Assembly (NCBI GenBank): GCA_907163375.1
Contig: CAJQUW010001430.1
Span: 93,833-157,832 of the forward strand
Length of the DNA: 64,000 bases
Source of the DNA: Prostheceraeus crozeri
Lineage: Eukaryota; Platyhelminthes; Polycladida; Euryleptidae
Reading direction: 5' to 3'
This document shows positions 20,953 through 30,220 of the stretch, one piece after another. Under the pieces are notes generated by a model, which was given only the letters and a program-made list of their open reading frames with translations, did not search any database and was not told the origin of the DNA. Position 1 is the first letter of the stretch. Each line of letters begins with the position of its first letter. The position numbers and the translations under genes are program-made.

Positions 20953-21287
20953 GTTCTTATTCTCGCACGATTGTTATTCCTCAGGATAAATATGTACAAT
21001 TGACTGCCATGCAGCAAGTAAAGCAACCTCTTGCAAATCAAATGTATAGGAAAGAAATAGATTAAAGAGTTAGGAAAAAGAGGAGGAAAAAGAGTCAGTC
21101 GTCATCGGCTGAGCGTTTGAAGTCAATCTATTATGATGTATAAAACATCCAGCAGGATTTGCATTGATCAAGAAATTGTCAAAAGCGAGTTGTCTTCCAC
21201 AATCACAAGTGAAACGATGGTTAAAGGTTCAGGCTACCTATACACTCCACAAACAAGCGAAAAAGAAGTACCGTACCCGTCATTATG

Positions 21288-22677
21288 CAGGGTGAGTCAA
21301 AAAAACGTTATTTACCTTTTGTGGGATATCTGTTATAAGTTACAATAAAATGCAACAACAGGCGGTTATGAACATTGAAAAAGCTGCTCCTCACAAGCTG
21401 TGGTTACAACAGCGACTCAAACTGAGCACCTTCCTGCTGAATGCAAAGAGAGCATCGTCGAACAAATGAGTCATAGGCCTTCATGCAGGCGTTAGATGTG
21501 AAAGAAGTAATTTCCTCTCGAATGCAGGCTGTCAGTTATCTCGTATTTCTTGGCAGTCGCGCATACACTCGGTCTCTTAACGCTCCCCACAGGAAGAAGT
21601 CGCAAACAGTAAGGTCTGGAGAACGGGGTGGCCACTCAACTGGTCCTGTTCGACCAATCCACCGACCCGTCAGATTTTCGTCGAGGATTCTTCGACTTGC
21701 GTTGCTGTAGTGGGGAGGGGCTCCATCCTGTTGATAGAATCTGCTCTGGTTTTTGTTTCGTCGCAAGAAGGGAATAACATGCTGTTTCAGAACATTGCAG
21801 TACCGATCGCTGTTCATCGTTAGTTCACTGATGTCGTAACTCAGCACTTCAGTATGGTCTGTCATGGCCCATACAGTGACAGATCTCCGGTCATGAAGCT
21901 TTTTGACGAAAGCTTTAGGGTTCTCAGTGCTCCAGTAGTGCAGATTGTGCTTATTTACAATTCCATTCACATGAAAGACAGCTTCGTCGGAAAAAACTAT
22001 TCGGAGATGGAATTGAAGATGCTGAAGTGAGGAATTGAGGATCCATTGAAAGAAGTCGAGACGTCGGTCGTGATCGTCATCTGAGAGTTCCTGGACGAAG
22101 GTTGGCTTATAGGGATGATACTTTTTCTTATGAAGACAGCGAACGACGCTACTTTGCGAGACTCCAAGCGTGTTGCTTATGCGACGCGTAGAAACGTTGG
22201 GGTCATCTTCAATTATCGGCTTGATGGAGGTAAAGATATCGTCACCTGTAGCCGTCACTGGACGACCACTTCCATTTTCACTCTTATTCATATCCCCATA
22301 CGTAAGGAACCAACGATGGACTGTCGGTGGAGGTGGGGCTTCCTCATGAAATTCATCCATGTATTTTCTCCTTGCTTCGGACACATTGTTGAATGTAACC
22401 GCCCATGCAACAAGCCTTGCCTTCCTTTCCATCATAGTTTGGCATGAATGAAGCACTAAATGAATACTTGTACATACACTTGTATAAACTATGTACAGAA
22501 GCCATTCGTTCGATGATATGAATTCGAATTTTTTTGAACTTAGAGCATTGATTTGGTGCTTGGATATGGAAAATAAAACCATAGAAATTCAATCAGTCAA
22601 CTTGAGAAAGAAATCAGAATGACAATTCGGATAGATTTTTCACAAACTTTAAATAACGTTTTTTTTGACTCACCCTG
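21288..22677 (-). mobile_element. Tc1/mariner-superfamily element, 1.39 kb
   Basis: The ends are inverted repeats of about 27 bp: CAGGGTGAGTCAAAAAAACG at the left and its complement ending ...GACTCACCCTG at 22677. TA dinucleotides lie close to each end, but the exact target duplication is unclear because one or two bases differ from a clean insertion. It sits inside the integrase coding region of copy 2. Confidence 0.85.
21536..22435 (-). CDS. mariner-type transposase, probably C-terminally truncated
   Basis: About 299 residues from MMERKARLVAW. It has two helix-turn-helix regions (NVSTRRISNTLGVSQSSVVR in the second) and the catalytic triad VFSDEAVF, QQDGAPPHYS and RSPDLTVCDFFLWG. It cuts and pastes the element at TA sites. 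The frame is open through the catalytic core; a TAA at 21533-21535 ends it, but the same frame reads on for about 38 codons with plausible C-terminal residues, suggesting one nonsense change. The start is chosen because the longer upstream frame lacks family-like sequence. Confidence 0.75.
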   Translation of the reverse strand: MMERKARLVAWAVTFNNVSEARRKYMDEFHEEAPPPPTVHRWFLTYGDMNKSENGSGRPVTATGDDIFTSIKPIIEDDPNVSTRRISNTLGVSQSSVVRCLHKKKYHPYKPTFVQELSDDDHDRRLDFFQWILNSSLQHLQFHLRIVFSDEAVFHVNGIVNKHNLHYWSTENPKAFVKKLHDRRSVTVWAMTDHTEVLSYDISELTMNSDRYCNVLKQHVIPFLRRNKNQSRFYQQDGAPPHYSNASRRILDENLTGRWIGRTGPVEWPPRSPDLTVCDFFLWGALRDRVYARLPRNTR

Positions 22678-23598
22678 TATTGTTCATGACATTGATGAAC
22701 AGTGGCAAGCAGATTTGTGTGATGTCGCCTCCATTTCAAAACATAACTCGGGTAATAATTTCATTTTGACAGTAATTGATATTTTCTCGCGATATGCGTG
22801 GGCTCAACCTTTAAAAACTAAAGAAGGGAAAGGAGTAGCAAAAGCATTCCAAACAATTTTTCGAGAAGGTCGCATTCCAAAAAGAATTCAGAGTGATCAA
22901 GGAAAAGAGTTCGAAAATCAGCATGTGAGAAGATTATTTGAGAGGCATGACATTGAGTTGTTTAGTGTAAAGAGTGCTTATAAAGCTGCACTCGTTGAAC
23001 GTTTTAATCTCAAATTAAAAAATCGCTTGTGGCTACATTTTACTGCCAACTTGACACAAAATTGGACAGAGGTTCTACAAGATACACTCCATGCCTACAA
23101 TCACTCTATCCATCGTTCTATTGGACTCAGACCAGTAGATGTAAATGCTGACAATGTAGATAAAGTGCGCGAATCATTCCAACGTAAACGCACTCATGTG
23201 AAAAGTGATGTGAAAATTGGTGATAAAGTTCGTATCTCAAAAGTGAAGAGTGTTTTTGCTAATGGGTACCTTTCGAATTGGACAGAGGAGGTATTTACAG
23301 TATCAAGGATTGATCAAAAAGACTCTTACACCACCTACAAGTTGAAAGATTGCGATAATGAAGAAATTGAGGGTAGCTTTTACCGCGATGAGATTGAGGT
23401 AGTCACTGAAAGTGAAACATATTTGGTAGAGAAAATCATTCGATGTAAAAAACGACAAGGTGAAGAATGGTGTCTTGTTAAATGGACTGGTTATCCTTCA
23501 AGTATGAACTCTTGGATGCGTCGTGCCGACATCTTTCATCTAAGTGATCGACAGTGATTCATGCAAAGTTGTAACTAACAATGTTTAGGGTTTGAGCT

Positions 23599-24054
23599 AT
23601 GAATCCAACTGCCTCATTTTTTTCACGACCCTCCTATGTAAGTGGTGGAAGACAAATTTACATCGGCGCTCGCCGCCAACGTGGAGGTAGCATACTTGTT
23701 GCACTGAAATCTGTTGTAGCACCTCTCATATCCAATGTCGGTAGATCTTTAAAACGAAATGTTTTAAGTTATGCCGTTGGCTTTGCTGGTGATGTTGCTA
23801 GTGATCTTTCCAGAGGTAGAAGTTTTAAGAGCAGTTTGTTGAATCGTGGGAAGGAACGCGGTTTAAAAACATTGAAGCAGACCTTTGCTGGTGTTACTCA
23901 AGGAAAGAAATCGCCTAAACGAATGAGTAAAGGAAGAAGGAAACATCGCGGAGCTGGTAAGGTGCGATCTTCAGTCAAAAGGCATTCACGCAAACGTCGC
24001 AGAGGCTCTAATAATTCATCAGGCGCTAAACGACGACGCTGCCATAACTTCTAA
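23599..24054 (+). CDS. basic minor capsid/core protein
   Basis: This intact 151-residue protein begins MNPTASFFSRPSYVSGG. RRQRGGSILVALKSVVAPL follows, an amphipathic segment after a GG, and the C-terminal third is almost all Lys, Arg, Ser and Gly (KRRRGSNNSSGAKRRRC). It lies between the integrase and the major capsid gene, the usual place for a minor capsid or DNA-condensing protein in these elements. Possible adenain-type cleavage at RGG-S would link it to the protease downstream. The copy-1 counterpart is outside the window. Confidence 0.6.
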   Translation: MNPTASFFSRPSYVSGGRQIYIGARRQRGGSILVALKSVVAPLISNVGRSLKRNVLSYAVGFAGDVASDLSRGRSFKSSLLNRGKERGLKTLKQTFAGVTQGKKSPKRMSKGRRKHRGAGKVRSSVKRHSRKRRRGSNNSSGAKRRRCHNF

Positions 24055-24079
24055 TCATGTAGTGTAAAACTTCCGGGTT

Positions 24080-25325
24080 TTGTTTGATCAACAAGCCATA
24101 CAGACAGATATTCTTAGTTCAAGTATTGTAGATTATCATCCTCGAACAGCTGAGAATGCTGGCCGCATTGAATTTGTTATTCCTGGTGGTAGTGATGACT
24201 ACATAGATTTGAGTTATGCGATGCTTGATTTCAGGTTTAGAATTCAGCAAGCAGATGGAACTGCTATTGACGATACACATAAAGTTGGACTGAACAATTT
24301 ACCATTGACTACATTACTTCGCGATGTTTCTCTAACGATTGGAGAGCAGCAGGTGGAAGGTGGTCAAAGCGATTATCCCTATAAATCATACTTCAATCAT
24401 GTATCACAGTTTCATCCAGCAGCACAAAAAAGTCATATGGAAGCCATGGGATGGTACAGAGATGAAGCAGGAAAATTTGATGTTGAAACAAACAGTGGCT
24501 TTGTAAAGCGATCTGCTATGATTAAAGATAGTAAAGTATGTCAGCTATATGGTCCGCTGAATTTAGACTTCTATAGACAGTCAAAGTTTTTACTCTGTAA
24601 TACCAGCATGCGACTGAAGCTGACATTGAATAAGCCTGAATTTGTGCTGAATGCATTTGGTAAAGTTGACAATTTTAGAATTCATGTGGAAGATATTGCA
24701 CTTTACATTCGTCCAAGTTCATCCAAGTTTCATTAGAGGACATGCTGAAGGTCTTAACCGCCAAAATGCCATTTACCCCGTTCAGCATACAAGGCTTCTC
24801 ACCTTTACAATTCCGAAAGATCAAAAGAGTTTCATGAACGATGGCCTCTTTCCATCGGAAGCACCGAAGCTCCTCATGGTGGCAATGGTTGAAAATGATG
24901 CATTTAATGGTAATATAAAGAAGAATCCTTTCAATTTTAAACACAATCAGTTAAGTGAAATTGCTTTACGTGTAAATGCTGTGAGTCATCCTGGTCCACC
25001 CGACAAACCAGATTTTGCTGCGGATCAATTTATGCGCAGTTATGTTGATTTTATGGATGTCTTTGGCTTTTACAATACGGATGACACCAACGGACTCACT
25101 ATGAAAGAGTTTAAGAGTGGCTATACTATTTATGCATTTGATTTGACTGCTGACAGCGATATTAGTGCACCCTATCGTCAAGCGAACGTGCCTCATAATA
25201 TTCGTTTGGATTTGACGTTCAAAAGAACGCTACCTGAGACGATCAATGTATTAATTTATGCAGTCTTCGATTCAAACATTGAAATTACAAAGTATCGTGA
25301 CGTGATTCTTCAGTATAATCGTTAA
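24080..25325 (+). pseudogene. major capsid protein (double jelly-roll), one frameshift
   Basis: This is an F54H12.2-like protein, the invertebrate Polinton/adintovirus major capsid protein. Key stretches are VDYHPRT, IEFVIPGGSDDYIDL, LLRDVSLTIG, GGQSDYPYKSYF, then HPSFIRGHAEG, GYTIYAFDLTADSDI and the tail NIEITKYRDVIL. The frame changes by one base near 24705-24712, splitting the gene into overlapping ORFs 24080-24736 and 24651-25325. No ATG is found at the expected start; the first codons before FDQQAIQTDIL seem lost. Its TAA overlaps the protease ATG. Length of about 415 residues is near normal. Confidence 0.85.
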
Positions 25326-25786
25326 TGAGTTGGTTGACTGCTGACGATATTAAGACTAAAGTGCAGCGTAATGCAGATGAAGCGACGTTGAAAGCTTTCG
25401 ATAATGTCTATTCGCTCGATACCTTACCACCTGCAGTAAATCACTATCCCATCTTTATTGTGCTAAACACTCATTCGCAGAATTTAGGCGGTGAGCATTG
25501 GAAAGCGATCTTTATTGGAGAAGACCGACGTGGTGAACTATTTGACTCTCTTGCTCAACCTCCAAATATACCAACACAGCAGTGGTTGAGAAAACATACG
25601 CGTCAATATCAGCGAAATGAACGCATACTACAACATCCACTTTCATCAACGTGTGGTGCTTTTGTACTGTACTTCATCTTAAAACGTTTACATGTATCTC
25701 GATTTGTATCTGTCATTCAAAACTTTTCATGTAATCCATCCTCTAATGAAAAAATGATTTGTAAGTTCTATCATGATTTGAAATAA
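25325..25786 (+). CDS. adenovirus-type maturation cysteine protease (copy 2)
   Basis: This 153-residue intact protein is collinear with copy 1: His58 in GEHW, Asp74 in FDSLA, Cys110 in STCGAF, and Gln103. It is expected to process capsid proteins during assembly. It begins in the capsid stop codon (TAATG). Differences from copy 1 avoid the catalytic residues, consistent with past selection on the protein. The stop lies inside an AATAAA. Confidence 0.85.
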   Translation: MSWLTADDIKTKVQRNADEATLKAFDNVYSLDTLPPAVNHYPIFIVLNTHSQNLGGEHWKAIFIGEDRRGELFDSLAQPPNIPTQQWLRKHTRQYQRNERILQHPLSSTCGAFVLYFILKRLHVSRFVSVIQNFSCNPSSNEKMICKFYHDLK

Positions 25787-25820
25787 AAACATCATGTTGG
25801 AAAAATTGTTTTTTATTTTA
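25780..25820. terminator. convergent polyadenylation signals (copy 2)
   Basis: AATAAA at 25782-25787 overlaps the protease stop (+), and TTTATT at 25812-25817 overlaps the stop of the TBP-like gene (-). Same layout as copy 1. Confidence 0.6.
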
Positions 25821-26664
25821 CAATCCGCTGGGTACGTACATACTCGATCAGATAGTCTAGGATCACATTTGCTTGTACATGAGATTTTAGTCCAGTGATT
25901 ATCACTTTACTATTATGAAAGATTGCAACATGCACAAGTAACCAACAACTAATGAGAGCTGCAGGAAAAAGTTCGGGTTCATAACACAAATTGTAACTGC
26001 TGGTACGAATTTTCAAAAATGATACACTTTCATTGAATTGAGTAGAGATCACCACATTGTCCACAGTCAGATTCGACATCACACACCTCTCCCTCTTCCA
26101 TATCCGACGTAGTAGTCTCTGTAGCTCTAAGCTCATTGACTGCGCCGATGAATGAGAAAGGGCGCCGAGAATATGTACAGTTTCATTTGGGAAGAGTTGA
26201 AGATTCCGTGAATTGTTCATCTTCACCACTAACATTTGAGTTCGACCCGTTGGTGTAATGTTGTGAGATCGATTTTGGTGTAGAGTCTGAAGCGACGGAG
26301 AATGTTGACGATGGTGTAGCGATGGCGCTTCATGATGAAAGAATGAGTAAATTGAGCGATGTACCTTCCTTTTATACTTTTCCCAACTACCTTGATGAAA
26401 TGTGAAGTTAGTATGAAGTTGAGAATGATAGAGTTGAATTCGCCGTTTGTTGACGCGCAACCAGATGCGATTTCCAACATTTCCAATACGTGAATGTCTT
26501 TTCATATAGAAGTATTTCAAATCCTTCATGATATGATGTAGAGATTGAAAATGACTATAAGATAAAGCAAACTCTCTTCTCACATTTCCAGTTGAATCTT
26601 TGAAATATACGTTTCGATCATTATCCGTTTCAATACGTTGTGGGGAATCTTATTTCCAACTCAT
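25813..26664 (-). pseudogene. PC4-like/TBP-like fusion protein (copy 2), one early stop
   Basis: The frame is open for 256 codons upstream of the stop, joining a PC4-like repeat region (SYSHFQSLHHIM; NRIWLRVNKRRIQLYHS; WEKYKRKV) to a TBP-like C-terminal domain. TBP features are VHILGALSHSSAQ (lobe 1), NLTVDNVVIST, YEPELFPAALI, identical to TBP at YEPELFP, and KVIITGLKSHVQA (lobe 2). A TAA five codons after ATG 26664 interrupts the reading frame near its start; copy 1 has Leu there. In ordinary TBP the core is about 180 residues; here lobe 1 looks shortened. It may recognise the element's own TATA boxes (inference). Confidence 0.65.
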
Positions 26665-26686
26665 GGTGCGTGATAGTCATGTCTGA

Positions 26687-27055
26687 TTAAGATTTGCATA
26701 GTAGGGCGATGAACTCACGACGAATAAATGTCATGATGGAGCGATGTATGTATCTTCTATACTTCTCACAATTGTATTTGCGAAATGAGAAACAGTTTGC
26801 GGAATGAGAATGGCAGATTTGAATTTCATTGTTGCGACGTTGAAGCCAAACTTGATCACCCAAGGAGATGAATCTTAATGTTTCAAAATATTCCAAATCC
26901 GTCATGATATCATTGAGGCTGACAAATGGTCGCCATGTTAATGTAATACCTCTTGCAGTATGACCATGAGAATTTTTGAAATGTACGTTTCCATTACGAT
27001 CAACTCTGATATATTGTAGAGAGTCCAAAATCCAAGTCTTCATGATGTTATGCAA
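26687..27055 (-). CDS. PC4-like transcription cofactor candidate, 122 aa (copy 2)
   Basis: Intact, and collinear with 1635-2003 of copy 1. Two internal repeats: YIRVDRNGNVHF...ARGITLTWRPF..LNDIM and QVWLQRRNNEIQI...FSFRKYNCEKYRRYI. Each looks like sheet-then-helix as in PC4/SUB1, which acts as a dimer, so a single chain with two repeats could mimic that dimer. It ends RREFIALLCKS, while the paralogue downstream continues into the TBP domain. Divergent from the WEVG gene starting at 27079. The PC4 assignment is my reading of a weak pattern. Confidence 0.45.
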   Translation of the reverse strand: MHNIMKTWILDSLQYIRVDRNGNVHFKNSHGHTARGITLTWRPFVSLNDIMTDLEYFETLRFISLGDQVWLQRRNNEIQICHSHSANCFSFRKYNCEKYRRYIHRSIMTFIRREFIALLCKS

Positions 27056-27078
27056 AGTTGCAGATCAGCAATATAAAA

Positions 27079-28482
27079 ATGTCGTTTTATCATATTTTGC
27101 TTAGCAATGCGGCCACAAAGAGATTTGGTAATAATCGAGCCGCACTCTTTTCTACACCCATTGATCATGCACAACAGCTAAATGGAAAGTGGGAAGTGGG
27201 TGTCACTCAACTTGCTCATAGCAACTGTGTCTATACTTTTGATCATGAGGTGATGACTATTAATATGAGACGTACAGAGGCTTATCAGTGTGAAGAAGGT
27301 TGTCGAGTTTACATTCCACAGTGGTCAAAGAAAGATCTTTTATCATGTAAAAGTTTGCATATGATTTCCTGAATAAAGAGGGTAGACACATCATCCATTT
27401 TTCTCCGCACAATTATGATCATAATTATGTACATCATGTAGTTGAGAAAGATTGGATTGTTGGTTTAAGTCCAAGTTTAAGAAATGATTTAGGTTACCTC
27501 GCTAGCGCCTTAACAAGCTATGATAATTATAACGCTAATTACCACCCAAGTGGTTGTTAAGATTTGATTTACAAAGAGAAAGCTTTTTATGTGGATCTTA
27601 TTCCGAAAAATGAAAAGACATTGGTGAAGAAGATTGTGATTAAGCAAAGAAGACAAACATGGCCCTGAAACATTAGTGAAGAAATTTAATTTTCTCCTTC
27701 GAGTTGATGGTAAACAAGTGGCAACATTAACTTATACGAAATCAACGGATCAAATCGTCATTAGTAAATTAGATGATGATGATCTAGTATTAGTTTGTTC
27801 AGAAGATTTTCTTCAGTTCTTGCGATATCGCTCTGCAGCCGTTCAAGGAAAATTTGATATGCGCTATTTGAAATGTGATGGGTCAAATCAAGTTGATTCA
27901 GAATGGTCCGTATCTTTATACAGAAAGTGTGTAGAGCCTTTCAGTGGAATCTCACTTAGAACAAGAGTGTTGACACCACGCATGATAACTTCAGTTAAGA
28001 TGGCAATAGATTATTTGAATGAAGTGATTCAAGATGAACATAATTCGTTTTCTGAAAAAGAAGGCGTGCCATCTCTTCGTGTTAGCGGGAAAAATATTGA
28101 GCTGATCATGGACAATACCCTAAAGGACATTTTGGGCTTTGATTAAAATACGTTTAAAAGTGGTACTGTAACAAAAGCTAGCGCGGATCTATCATTATTA
28201 ACTATTATCTAACGTATTAACTATTTTCAGTTATATTCCAATATTGGGGAAGATGTGCGTGTGGGAGATGCTGAAGCTCCACCTTTAGCAATGATACCAT
28301 ACCAACCAAAAAGCATTAGCATTATATCGGAGCACACTTTTAAGAAAGTGCATTATACAGACCTGAAATCAAACTATATACCACAGATTGATATTGCCAT
28401 ATATGACGATGCTGGCGCGTTGATTCCTTTTCATAAAGACGCTGTGACAAGTATCACACTCCATTTCCGAATGAAGAGTTAA
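27079..28482 (+). pseudogene. WEVG-domain structural protein 1, broken (copy 2)
   Basis: Counterpart of 2036-3432. It starts MSFYHILLSNAAT, with LNGKWEVGVTQL. A frame change near 27355 follows, then stops at 27558-27560 and 28143-28145, and more changes near 28200. The C-terminal VGDAEAPPLAMIP and IYDDAGALIPFHK..AVTSITLHFRMKS are open to the natural stop. The breaks differ from those of copy 1, so each copy decayed independently. Virion role unproven. Confidence 0.6.
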
Positions 28483-28518
28483 TGTAAACGCATTCATTTC
28501 TTCTCCAATGTGATTAGT

Positions 28519-30038
28519 ATGGAAAGTGAAAATACAGATTCGTTTCTAGTATACTTACCCAGCAATGCTTCTATGGATAAATTTCCCAAAAATAAACCAT
28601 CAGACTTTCAAGTAGAATTAAATCGTTCACTACATTTAGAAGGTGAATGGGATGTTGGCGTTTCTAGTATTTGCCATGATAGCAATATACAGAATGTGAA
28701 TGATGTGGAAGAAATGATATTGACTCCTCGCACCCATGATGGAATAACGATGAATAATGCATTCCAGTTCCCATACAATTTAACGTCAGATGGAAAGTGG
28801 AACTATGAATGGATTCAGATAAAATCAGATTATTATGGTCCATTTGGGAATGAGAAAATTATTAAGGCATTCAATAGTGGTAATACTTCCATCATGAAGA
28901 ATAAGGATCAGAAAGTTTATGAGTTTACTATCTATCATTGGAGTGGGAGACAGTTCCTTCGCTTTCATTCTTTTACTAAAGGTCTTACACTGAGGTTGGA
29001 TAATGAATTCTATCCACATCTCGGTTTTGGCCATGGATTACATCTATCGTCAATTGCTACTGCAAATGTCAAAAAAGTTTATTCAAATCGAATCAACAAA
29101 TTTCACTATAAATTTAAAATATTTGATGAAGATGTTGTAGAATGTGAAGAACGCATCATTTTGAAAAATCGTGGTGTTCAACCTTTATCACTTATTGAGT
29201 TAGTAAAACGATAGAATGAGACTGTGGGCAAGAAGTATGGAGAGAAAATCATGGCGGACAAAAATAAGTTGGTTATTCAGAAATATAATGACAAACTTAC
29301 AGTTTATTTCTCTCCAACCTTGCGTCATTTTGTAAGACATTATACACCTATTATTGGAAGCGGTGTGGTGTATGCTTCTCATGAATATTACACTAAAGCT
29401 GATTCAGTTAATGATGAATGGTGGGTGGACATCTATGGTGATCGCATCAAGAAAATTTACTGGTCTTATCAAGAATCTAAAGTTGGTATCAATATAATGC
29501 CGCGTCTATATCATACAGTTGAAAGCTTCATTCATGTAGTAAATCCTTATATACAACAGAAGTTGAAGCATGTGATGAAAATAAATATGATGTAAAGACA
29601 CACCACATTTCGTTTTCAATTGAAAATCAACGCGTTGTTCTGAAACTGGGTGATGACATTCAATGTCAATTGAGTAAAAATTTGAAAAAACTCTTTGGTT
29701 TTTCAATGCTACAAAATATGTTTACTGCTGCGCATACGATTGGTATAGAAACACCAATGACACTTGATAAACATGAACAACACCTTTACATTCAAAGTGA
29801 TTTGATTCTACCTATTTCTGTTGGCGAGAAAAAAGAATACATTTTAAGTGATTTCATTCATGATAAAGACGCTTCATATGGAATAGTCGAGAAGATGTTT
29901 GAATCTATTTTCTATCATCCCGTCGTCAAACAAATGATACCCCCTATTGCTATCAAAATTACCAATGGTTTACAAGAGTGCATCCATGTGAAAGATACTA
30001 AATCCCTCATAACGTTAGTGTTTCGGAAAACAAAGTGA
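28519..30038 (+). pseudogene. WEVG-domain structural protein 2, broken (copy 2)
   Basis: Starts MESENTDSFLVYLPSNAS, with LEGEWDVGVSSI. It is open for about 230 codons to a TAG at 29212-29214 where copy 1 reads Trp. It resumes in the same frame to the shared break at 29595 (stop TAA after HVMKINMM), and then in a different frame, 29670-30038, to the natural stop VFRKTK. The break at 29595 is identical in copy 1. Function unknown; paralogous N-terminal domain to the preceding gene. Confidence 0.6.
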
Positions 30039-30045
30039 AGTCATT

Positions 30046-30175
30046 GTGATATGTTTATTGAAATAAAACTATGTATATGAAAAAAATTTTCACAGATATA
30101 GGGGGAATGGGCTGACTGTAAGCATATATTCACAAGGAAGTGCAATCTAAAGCGATACATAAAACAGCAATATTT
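30046..30175. terminator. bidirectional poly(A) region and conserved 3' block (copy 2)
   Basis: TTTATTGAAATAAAAC carries AATAAA on both strands. The following 30090-30170 (CACAGATATAGGGGGAATGG onward) is nearly identical to 5017-5097 of copy 1 and lies within the 3' UTR of the polymerase gene. Confidence 0.45.
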
Positions 30176-30220
30176 ATCTACAGAAATCAGCATGAAAATA
30201 CTAAGTTAAGGATGATTATG

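Larger units (their letters stand above)
20949..23557 (+). pseudogene. retrovirus-like integrase with chromodomain, split by mariner
   Basis: The 5' part starts MSSYSRTIVIPQDKY (20949) and stops at 21063. Around 21127 a frame change leads into HPAGFALIKKLSK...QVKRWLKVQ, the usual Polinton integrase N-terminus. The mariner at 21288-22677 then interrupts it. The catalytic domain resumes after 22678: HDIDEQWQADLCD (first Asp), SDQGKEFENQ (second Asp), KAALVERFN (Glu). A C-terminal chromodomain follows (TYLVEKIIRCKK, WCLVKWTGYPSSMNSW). This enzyme inserts the element and makes the 6-bp duplications; the chromodomain may guide it to chromatin. Broken by frameshift, stop and insertion. Confidence 0.85.

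Noticed and set aside
1..30038. Copies 1 and 2 as an assembly duplication
   Set aside because: They differ clearly along their length, with private stops and indels and different tips, and copy 2 has its own target duplication.
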